From Pseudomonadota bacterium (GTDB taxonomy: Bacteria; Pseudomonadota; Alphaproteobacteria; Caulobacterales; Caulobacteraceae): DNA of 64,000 nt. The notes under the pieces were generated by a model. It was not told where the DNA came from. It worked only from the letters and a program-made list of their open reading frames with translations, and made no database searches. The stretch's first letter is position 1; every line of letters starts with the position of its first letter. This document shows, in pieces, positions 43,260 to 53,515 of the stretch. The translations under genes were made by a program, and so were the position numbers. The DNA lies in NCBI GenBank assembly GCA_020161365.1, contig JAIUNU010000003.1, positions 371,493 through 435,492 of the forward strand, in the 5' to 3' direction.

Positions 43260-44816
43260 CTACTCAGTAGGCGACTTCTGCCATGAGTCGCGCAGTTCGC
43301 GCTTCAGCACCTTGCCGATGTGGCTTCGGGGCAGGCTCTCGACAATCACCACCTCGGCCAGTCGCTGGGTCTTGCCGACCTGACCGTTGACGAAGGTCTT
43401 GATGTCTTCGGCCCTGGCGGTCTGCCCGGGCTTCAACGCCACGAAGGCGACCGGCGTCTCGCCCCAGGCGTCCGAAGGCACGCCGACCACGGCGGCCTCG
43501 ACCACGGCCGGATGCTGGACCAACACGGCCTCGAGATCAGAGGGATAAATGTTGAAGCCACCGCTGATGATCATGTCCTTCTTGCGGTCCATCAGGGTGA
43601 GGAAGCCTTCCTCATCGAAGCGGCCCACGTCGCCGGTGCGGATAAAGGTCCAGCCCTCCGGCGAGACCCAGGTCGCCTCGGCCGTCTTGTCCGGTCGACC
43701 GAAATAGCCGTTCATCATCGCGGGCGACCGGCCCACGATCTCGCCGACCACGCCCGGTCCCACCTGGACGCCGTCTTCGTCGATCAGGCGAATGTCATGG
43801 CCCGGCGCAGGACGACCGACGGTGTGCAGCTTGTCGGGATGCTCATGCGCCATGAGGATGCAGGTGCCGCCGCCCTCGGTCATGCCGAAGTACTCGACCA
43901 GACCGCCGGGCCATCGCTTGAGCACCTGGGCCTTTAGTTCGGCGGCGAAGGGCGCGCTGGTGCAGAACTTCAGGTGCGTCGTCGAGAGGTCGTAACGGTC
44001 GAAGTCGGGATGCTCCATCAGCCGGCGGTACTGCACGGGCACCAGCATGGTGTGGGTCATGCGATGCTTCTGCGCCAGCTCCAGATAGCGCGCGGTGTCG
44101 AACTTCTTCATCAGCACGACCGTGCCGCCGCCCGCCAGCGTCGGGAAAAAGCAGACCAGGGTCGTGTTCGAATAGAGCGGCGTCGACAGGAGGCTGACCG
44201 CCTGGTGACCGTAACCGACCGCGTCGCCCCGGAAGACATGCTTCCAGCGCATGCCGTGGGACTGGACAATACCCTTGGGCGTGCCGGTCGTGCCGCTGGA
44301 ATAGATGATGTTGAATGGATGGTCCGGACCGATCACGACCGGCGCCGGCTGGGCGCCCACGGGCGCGAGCCAGGCCTCGAAGGCCTCGCCCGCCTCTGAC
44401 CCGTCCAGGGCGATGTAGCGCACCGGAATCGGCGCGGACTTCTGAGCCTCGGCGACGCCCGCATCCAGGAAGAACAGCTTGGCGGCGCAGTCGGCGACCA
44501 TCACCGCGATCGACTCCGGCGTCGATGACGGCGCGATGGGGGCGACCGCGACCCCCGCCCTCAGTCCGCCGAGAAACACCGCCGCATAGGGAATAGATGA
44601 CAGAGCGCAGACGGCGACGGCCTCGCCGGGCGCCACCCCGTCGCGCTGGAGCGCTGCGGCGACCCGGTCGACCAGGGCGTCAAACTCGGCGTAGGTGACG
44701 GCTTCGCCGGTCTCCATGATCACGGCCGAATGGTTGGGGGCCTCCTCGGCGCGGACGCGGAGAATATCGCCCATCACGCCGTAGTCGGCGGACATCATGG
44801 CGGCGATGCTGGTCAT
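43260..44816 (-). CDS. AMP-dependent acyl-CoA synthetase/ligase
   Basis: The 518-residue protein has the adenylating-enzyme core: YSSGTTGTPKGIVQSHG, VEYFGMTEGGG, RTGDVGRFDEEGFLTLMDRK, KKDMIISGGFNIYPSDLEAV and the C-terminal catalytic lysine in HIGKVLKRELRD. It activates a carboxylic acid to acyl-CoA. It lies downstream of a FadB-like gene in the same direction, separated by a palindromic repeat, so a medium- or long-chain acyl or aryl substrate is likely. Confidence 0.92.
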   Translation of the reverse strand: MTSIAAMMSADYGVMGDILRVRAEEAPNHSAVIMETGEAVTYAEFDALVDRVAAALQRDGVAPGEAVAVCALSSIPYAAVFLGGLRAGVAVAPIAPSSTPESIAVMVADCAAKLFFLDAGVAEAQKSAPIPVRYIALDGSEAGEAFEAWLAPVGAQPAPVVIGPDHPFNIIYSSGTTGTPKGIVQSHGMRWKHVFRGDAVGYGHQAVSLLSTPLYSNTTLVCFFPTLAGGGTVVLMKKFDTARYLELAQKHRMTHTMLVPVQYRRLMEHPDFDRYDLSTTHLKFCTSAPFAAELKAQVLKRWPGGLVEYFGMTEGGGTCILMAHEHPDKLHTVGRPAPGHDIRLIDEDGVQVGPGVVGEIVGRSPAMMNGYFGRPDKTAEATWVSPEGWTFIRTGDVGRFDEEGFLTLMDRKKDMIISGGFNIYPSDLEAVLVQHPAVVEAAVVGVPSDAWGETPVAFVALKPGQTARAEDIKTFVNGQVGKTQRLAEVVIVESLPRSHIGKVLKRELRDSWQKSPTE

Positions 44817-44836
44817 GGGGACGCCTTTAGCAAACT

Positions 44837-44968
44837 CCCTTCCCCCTTGGAGGGGGGGAAGGGTCGGGGATGGGGGTGACAGCGGGTCCGGATGAAGCGC
44901 GGCCGAGACAACTCAACCGCCGCATCACCCCCAACCCTGCCCTTCCCCCATCAGGGGGAAGGGTTCAA
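44837..44968. repeat. GC-rich palindromic repeat between ligase and FadB-like genes
   Basis: Two CCCTTCCCCC hairpins face each other (first near 44839-44870, second near 44941-44965), forming a longer imperfect inverted repeat with TCACCCCC/GGGGGTGA inside. It belongs to the same general G/C-tract class as the elements at 2292 and 32615. It lies in a same-direction gap. Confidence 0.65.
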
Positions 44969-44969
44969 T

Positions 44970-47048
<2,079 letters not shown>

Positions 47049-47469
47049 GGCGGCTTCCACCCCTGTTTCTTGGTTTGAACGGTTGTTTGACCGCAGCGTG
47101 CATGCTCCGTCGCGGATGTCCAGACCTACGCGACGGCGCCCATTTCAAAGGCGCCGCCTGTTGACGGCCCGAACGCCATACTCCAAATTCGAAATCAGAA
47201 GTTCGGCCGAGATTATCCGTGGGGGCGGAGGCGGCGCCGGGGGGCTGACCGGCGCCGCACCCGTCTGAAATCCAGAGAGAATGATCCGTGCCGGGGAGGG
47301 CGTTCGCGGGATTTCATGGGCTTTGGACGCGCCTTGCACGCGTCCTGACGTTTCGAAGTCGGTGGATTTCGCGAGCGTGACGTATTGCTCGCAATGCGTC
47401 GGACTTTGGTAAAGCGCAACTCGGCGCGGGAGCCCCTCCCGCGCCGCTTTCTTATCCGTGATAAAGCGC
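47049..47469. other. Intergenic region with orphan terminator, possible small RNA
   Basis: This 421-base gap between two leftward genes shows no convincing protein. It ends on the right strand with a hairpin GGCGCGGGA-GCCCC-TCCCGCGCC (47423-47445) followed by GCTTTCTTAT, a terminator-like structure for a rightward transcript. No rightward gene precedes it, so an unannotated small RNA is possible. I see no clear promoter. Confidence 0.4.
47423..47453 (+). terminator. Orphan terminator-like hairpin
   Basis: A perfect nine-base-pair stem (47423-47431 with 47437-47445, loop GCCCC) is followed by GCTTTCTT. Oriented to end rightward transcription, it has no annotated rightward gene before it. Confidence 0.6.
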
Positions 47470-48696
<1,227 letters not shown>

Positions 48697-48820
48697 CGTC
48701 CTGTTCTCCCCTTCTTTCACGTCTTGATTGGCTCGGACCAGGACTCGCGCCGAGGCGTTATGCCGCAACGTAAACTTTACCCAACCCTGCGCATCATCGA
48801 TTGAAAACGAGCCAAGCGGG

Positions 48821-50749
48821 ATGGGCAAGTACTTGGATACCGAGGCTGCCGCGAGAATCGAAGCCGCTGCGGCTGACTGGTTCTTCCAGAACAGTCTCGA
48901 GATGTTCGTTGTCCTGCGCGACAGCCGGATCATCCGCGTCAATTCCGCCTGGACCCGACTGACGGGCTGGTCGGCCGAGGAAACCGTTGGTCGTCGGGTT
49001 CGCGACTTCTTCCACCTGCACGACACCGAGGTGCTGACCGCCGCCGGAACGGCGCTGATGACCGTGGGCTACGCTCGTAGCGAGAACCGCCTCGCGCGCA
49101 AGGGCGGCGGTTGGCTGTGGGTGCGTTCGCAATCCACGGTCCTAGAGGGCGGCGGCCAATTGATCGTCTTCCAGGACATCAGCGAAGACCGCGCCCGCGA
49201 AAGCGCCCGACTGCAGGCCGAACGCTCCAACGAACTGCTGCGCAACGCGGCGGGCGTCTATGTCTGGCGCTTCAATCCGCGCAGGGGAGTCTACGTCTTC
49301 GACCAGGACATCCCCACGCCCAGCGCTCCCGAGGGCGGGGTGCGGACCATGACGGTCGCGGAGATGACCCTGTCGATCCACCCCGAGGATCGAGAGCGGG
49401 TCTGGGAGGCCTTTTCCAAGTGCCTGCAGACGGGCGAGCATGTGGAGGTCGACTATCGATATCTCGATCCCGCCACCAAGGCCTGGGCGCATATGCACGC
49501 GGCCTGGCGCGGCGTGCGCGGGTCGAGCCCGGACGCCTACGATGTCATCGGCATCAGCCAGAACGTGTCGGAACTGGTCGAGGCCCGCGACGCCGCGCTC
49601 GCCGCCGCCGACGCGAAGTCGCAGTTCTTGGCCAATATGAGCCATGAGATCCGTACGCCCATGAACGGCGTCCTGGGCGTGCTGCACCTGCTGAAGAACG
49701 AAAAGCTCTCTGACGACGGTCGTCGCCTTCTGGCCGAGGCCTTGAGCTGTGGCGAGATGCTGTCGGAACTTCTGAACGACATCATCGACTTCTCGAAAAT
49801 TGAAGCGGGCAAGCTCGAACTGTCGACCGAACCCGTCTGCCCCGCCGAACTGTTGCGCGGGGTGGCGGACATGCTGCGGCCGCAGGCGGAGGCCAAGGGC
49901 CTGTATCTACGGGTCGAGACCACCGATGACCTGGGCTGGGCCGCCACCGATCCGCTTCGCCTCCGCCAGGCCTTGTTCAACCTGATCGGCAACGCGGTGA
50001 AGTTCACGCTGAGCGGCGGCATCGTGGCGAGACTGTCCGGCCGGCGGCTTGAAGGTCCCGACGGCGAAGGGCTGCGCCTGCGTTTCGAGATCGACGACAC
50101 CGGCGTCGGCATCGGCGAAGCGGCCGGCGCGCGGCTGTTCGAGCGCTTCCGCCAGGGCGATGGTTCGACCACCCGGCGGTTTGGCGGGTCGGGCCTGGGC
50201 CTGGCCATCTGCCGACGACTGGCCGAGCTGATGGGCGGTGAGGTCGGCTTTGAAAGCCAACTGGGCGTAGGGTCGACCTTCTGGCTTGAGGTCGAGGCCC
50301 TGGCCTGCGGCCGCCCCGACCCGAGCGCCGACGACGCTGATGATCCGCTGTTCGCCGGGCTCCGTGTGCTGGTGGTCGAAGACAACGCGACCAACCGCTT
50401 GATCGCAACCCGAATGCTTGAGGCGCTTGGGGCCCGGGTGACCACCGCGGAGGACGGGCGCCAAGGGGTCGCGGCCGCTGGGGAAGGCTTTGACCTGATC
50501 CTGATGGACATCCAGATGCCGGGCATGGACGGTGTGGAAGCCACCCAACGGATCCGCGCGATGAAGGGCTCGGTCGGCGCCGTGCCGATCCTTGCCATGA
50601 CCGCGAACGCCCTGGCGCATCAGCGCGCCAGCTATCTGGCCGCCGGGATGGACGGCGCGATCGCCAAGCCGCTATCTCCTGCGGCGCTGGCTCAAGCGAT
50701 CGCCGACGCGCTGACTACCGATACCAAGGCCGTACGCAAGGTTTGCTAG
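48821..50749 (+). CDS. PAS-domain hybrid sensor histidine kinase
   Basis: The 642-residue protein has two PAS-like regions (about residues 15-115 and 140-265: MFVVLRDSRIIRVNSAWTRL; YVFDQDIPTPSAPEG). A canonical kinase core follows: H-box NMSHEIRTPMNGVLGVL, N box FNLIGNAVKF, G1 DDTGVGIG, G2 SGLGLAIC. A receiver closes it (VVEDNATNRL; phospho-Asp in LILMDIQMPGMDG; AMTANAL; AKPLS). No membrane segments are seen, so it is cytosolic. The ATG at 48821 follows AAGCGGG weakly; the longer frame is unconserved. The partner response protein is unknown. Confidence 0.9.
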   Translation: MGKYLDTEAAARIEAAAADWFFQNSLEMFVVLRDSRIIRVNSAWTRLTGWSAEETVGRRVRDFFHLHDTEVLTAAGTALMTVGYARSENRLARKGGGWLWVRSQSTVLEGGGQLIVFQDISEDRARESARLQAERSNELLRNAAGVYVWRFNPRRGVYVFDQDIPTPSAPEGGVRTMTVAEMTLSIHPEDRERVWEAFSKCLQTGEHVEVDYRYLDPATKAWAHMHAAWRGVRGSSPDAYDVIGISQNVSELVEARDAALAAADAKSQFLANMSHEIRTPMNGVLGVLHLLKNEKLSDDGRRLLAEALSCGEMLSELLNDIIDFSKIEAGKLELSTEPVCPAELLRGVADMLRPQAEAKGLYLRVETTDDLGWAATDPLRLRQALFNLIGNAVKFTLSGGIVARLSGRRLEGPDGEGLRLRFEIDDTGVGIGEAAGARLFERFRQGDGSTTRRFGGSGLGLAICRRLAELMGGEVGFESQLGVGSTFWLEVEALACGRPDPSADDADDPLFAGLRVLVVEDNATNRLIATRMLEALGARVTTAEDGRQGVAAAGEGFDLILMDIQMPGMDGVEATQRIRAMKGSVGAVPILAMTANALAHQRASYLAAGMDGAIAKPLSPAALAQAIADALTTDTKAVRKVC

Positions 50750-50909
50750 GGTCCGTCTGGTCCGGATCGGCTTCCGCCGTGCGCCGTGAGGCCAGGGCCA
50801 CGAAAAGCCGTCCGCCCTGCAACAATCCTGACAAACCTTGGCGCTAGGCAGCCCTTACGGTCTCGCAACGGACAATGTCGGCCTTTAAGCCGGCCCGATG
50901 GACGCCTAG

Positions 50910-50929
50910 ATTGGACGCTAGAGTCCAAT
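50910..50929. promoter_or_regulatory. Candidate TetR operator
   Basis: ATTGGACGCTAGAGTCCAAT has perfect seven-base arms (ATTGGAC, GTCCAAT) around a six-base centre with CTAG. It lies 48 bases before the tandem-TetR ATG. A partial direct copy, GGACGCCTAG, lies just upstream at 50900-50909. Confidence 0.65.
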
Positions 50930-50977
50930 GGCCGGCGCGACCGCCGGTTGTCATGGAGCTCTGGGGATTTAGAGGCG

Positions 50978-52204
50978 ATGGACGACGGTCGGATCGCGGG
51001 CGCGGCGACAGCGCGCTACGCTCGGAAAAAGGAGACGATCCTGGCGGCTGCCACGGCGATCCTCAACCGCCAGGGCGTTCGCGGCATGACCCTGGCCGAC
51101 GTCGCCGCCAGCGTTGGCCTCAACACCACCAGCGTCACCTACTACTACCGCAAGAAGGATGATCTGGCCGCCGCCTGCTTCATGCGCGGCCTGGAACGCT
51201 TCGAGGCCATGGTCGAGGAAGCCGCCGCCGAGAGCGCGCCGGCCAAGCGTATCGTCAAGTTCCTCGAACTGTATCTCGACCTGAATCGCCGCGTGCGCCT
51301 CGGCGAGGCCACCCCCCTCACCAGTTTCGCCGAGATCAAGGCCCTGAAGGAGCCGCTGCGGGGTTCGGTCATCGGCGCCTTCAACGATCTGTTCCGGCGC
51401 GTGCGGAGCTTCTTCAACGACCCTTCCCTCGCGCATCTCGACAAGCGTCAACGCAATGCGCGCACCCATCTCCTGATGGAGCAGGTGTTCTGGTCCGGCC
51501 GTTGGCTGCGCCGCTACGACGTCGAAGACTATGGCCGGGTGCTGGAGCGGATGAGCGACATACTGCTGAACGGCCTTCCGATCGCAGGTCGGGAGTGGCG
51601 GCCCATGCCTCTGCCCGATCCGACGCCTCTTTCGCCCGAAGGCCTGGAATGGCGCGAGACGTTCCTGGTCGCCGCCACGCGCCTGATCAACCAGCGCGGC
51701 TATCGCGGGGCCTCAGTGGAGGACATCTCGGCGGCCCTGAACGTGACCAAGGGTTCGTTCTATCACCACCACGAGGACAAGGACGCCCTCGTGGCCGAGT
51801 GCTTCGAGCGCACCTTTACCGTCACGCGCCGCTCGCAGCTCGACGCCCGGGCGCTGCCGGCCGACCGCTGGACGCAACTCGTTTCCACCGCTGCGGGCCT
51901 GACGACCTACCAGCTGTCCGAGCACGGCCCCCTGCTGCGGGCGTCGTCGTTGGGCGCCTTGCCCGAACCGCTGCGCGGCGAAATGGCCGACGGCTACATG
52001 CGCGGATGGCAGCGCTTTGCTTCGATCATCTCCGACGGCATCGCCGACGGCTCGATCCGGCCGATCGACCCCAGTATCGCCGCTCATATGATCAATTCGA
52101 TGCTGAACGCCGCCGCGTCGCTGGAAGCCTGGGTTCCGGGGCTGGAGCGGGAAGAGGCGGCGGATCTTTTCGCGCGACCGCTGCTGACGGGCGTGCTCTC
52201 GTGA
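50978..52204 (+). CDS. Tandem TetR-TetR regulator
   Basis: The 408-residue protein contains two TetR-type HTH domains in one chain. The first is at about residues 12-60 (ILAAATAILNRQGVRGMTLADVAASVGLNTTSVTYYYRKKDDL), the second at about residues 220-270 (FLVAATRLINQRGYRGASVEDISAALNVTKGSFYHHHEDKDAL). Each is followed by a helical ligand domain. Normal TetR proteins are about 200 residues and dimeric, so this is a duplicated, covalently joined form. The ATG at 50978 follows AGAGG closely. The 20-base dyad upstream suggests autoregulation. No effector is known. Confidence 0.9.
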   Translation: MDDGRIAGAATARYARKKETILAAATAILNRQGVRGMTLADVAASVGLNTTSVTYYYRKKDDLAAACFMRGLERFEAMVEEAAAESAPAKRIVKFLELYLDLNRRVRLGEATPLTSFAEIKALKEPLRGSVIGAFNDLFRRVRSFFNDPSLAHLDKRQRNARTHLLMEQVFWSGRWLRRYDVEDYGRVLERMSDILLNGLPIAGREWRPMPLPDPTPLSPEGLEWRETFLVAATRLINQRGYRGASVEDISAALNVTKGSFYHHHEDKDALVAECFERTFTVTRRSQLDARALPADRWTQLVSTAAGLTTYQLSEHGPLLRASSLGALPEPLRGEMADGYMRGWQRFASIISDGIADGSIRPIDPSIAAHMINSMLNAAASLEAWVPGLEREEAADLFARPLLTGVLS

Positions 52205-52295
52205 TCGCCTCGGTCACGTCCGATTAACCATAGGGCGCCCAAGCCCCTGGCCGGCTGTTAAGCTCAAGCCACTGATTCGCTTGAAGTCGTGCGAC

Positions 52296-53411
52296 ATGAC
52301 GACGATCAACCCGTACACGTCGACCTATACGTCTGGCCTGACCGCCGGCCAGACGGCGGCGCAGCGCGCCAGCCAGGCGGCCGCCCAGGCCAAGACTCGC
52401 GATCAGAGCGAAACGATCAACACCCCGGCGGTGAACGTCACGCTCTCGCCCGCCGCCCAGGCCGCGCTGAAAGCCCAGACCGACTCCCGGACGATCGAGA
52501 CGGTCGTGTCCGAGGCCCGCACGGCGATCACCGCGCGTCTGAAGGCCGCCGGCGCCGCCAGTGCGCTGAAGGACGGCAACGCCACGATCGATCTCTCGTC
52601 TCTGGATCGCCGGACGCTGTTCGCGGTGGCCAGCAACAAGGGCGGCCAGTTCCCGATCGAACAGCAGGTGGTCGCCAGCCTGACGCTCAAGGCGCGACAA
52701 GACAGCGTGCTCGCCAGCCCCGCCGCCCAGGCGCGACTGACCGGCGACTATGCCAGCCTGTATCAGGCCGCGCTCGATCACCTCGACACTGCGGGTCCGG
52801 AAGAGAAAGCCTCGGCGGCATGGACCCAGGAACACGACGCGCTGCTCGAAGGACGCAAGCAGGCCCTGGCTCGACCCGGCCTGGCGCCTGCCGGCATCGC
52901 CCATGACAGCGTCGCGGCCTACATGACCGAAACCGGCAGCGCGGTGGCCGGCGCCAAGACCCGGGAGTTCGGCAAACTGGCGGCCGATGTCCGCGCCGCG
53001 CTGGACAAACAGTACGCGCTGGCCTTCCAGCCGGAGGCGGCGAAGGACCCCGACAGCGGCGAGATCGACTTCCGCCGTTTCGACGACCGCTCGCTGTCCG
53101 CCATCGCCCTCAACAAGGACGAGCTGTTTTCCTCGCACGAGATCACGCAGGCCAAGGCCGAGATCCGCGCTCGCGACAGCGCCGCCATCAAGGCCAGCTA
53201 CCAGTCCACGTCGGCGGATGAGGGCGGCTTTGGCAAGGCGATGATCACGCGCTACGCCGGCATGACCGCCGAGGAACGCGAGGCGGGCGGCTTGACGGCC
53301 GACATCTACGCCAAGATGGTCGAGCTGCAGTCCGCGCGCGACAAGCTGGCCCAGATGTTCAACGCGGATGGTTCGCTGGCCGGACCGGCGAGCCTGCTGG
53401 ACTGGCTCTAA
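52296..53411 (+). CDS. Hypothetical Ala-rich protein of unknown function
   Basis: The 371-residue protein is not recognised. It starts with a Ser/Thr/Tyr-rich stretch (MTTINPYTSTYTSGLTAGQT) and an Ala/Gln-rich helix, then VNVTLSPAAQAALK, which is reminiscent of small flagellum- or secretion-associated proteins. Later parts are helical (DRRTLFAVASNKGGQFPI; FDDRSLSAIALNKDELFS, an internal repeat-like pair). It has no signal peptide or membrane segment. It is co-directional with the tandem TetR, 91 bases downstream. A long GC hairpin follows. Confidence 0.7.
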   Translation: MTTINPYTSTYTSGLTAGQTAAQRASQAAAQAKTRDQSETINTPAVNVTLSPAAQAALKAQTDSRTIETVVSEARTAITARLKAAGAASALKDGNATIDLSSLDRRTLFAVASNKGGQFPIEQQVVASLTLKARQDSVLASPAAQARLTGDYASLYQAALDHLDTAGPEEKASAAWTQEHDALLEGRKQALARPGLAPAGIAHDSVAAYMTETGSAVAGAKTREFGKLAADVRAALDKQYALAFQPEAAKDPDSGEIDFRRFDDRSLSAIALNKDELFSSHEITQAKAEIRARDSAAIKASYQSTSADEGGFGKAMITRYAGMTAEEREAGGLTADIYAKMVELQSARDKLAQMFNADGSLAGPASLLDWL

Positions 53412-53462
53412 CCGCCCCTCCCTCGCCGCGGGCCGGGCTTGCTCCAAGACACCTCAAGAAGA

Positions 53463-53490
53463 CGGCGCGTCCTTGGGTAAGGACGCGCCG
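53463..53490. terminator. Bidirectional terminator-like hairpin between convergent genes
   Basis: A perfect 12-base-pair stem (CGGCGCGTCCTT, loop GGGT, AAGGACGCGCCG) lies between the hypothetical gene and the TonB receptor. On the left-going strand it is followed by TCTTCTTG, so it may end the receptor transcript as well. Confidence 0.65.
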
Positions 53491-53515
53491 CAAGTTCCCA
53501 CAAAACGCCGAGGAA

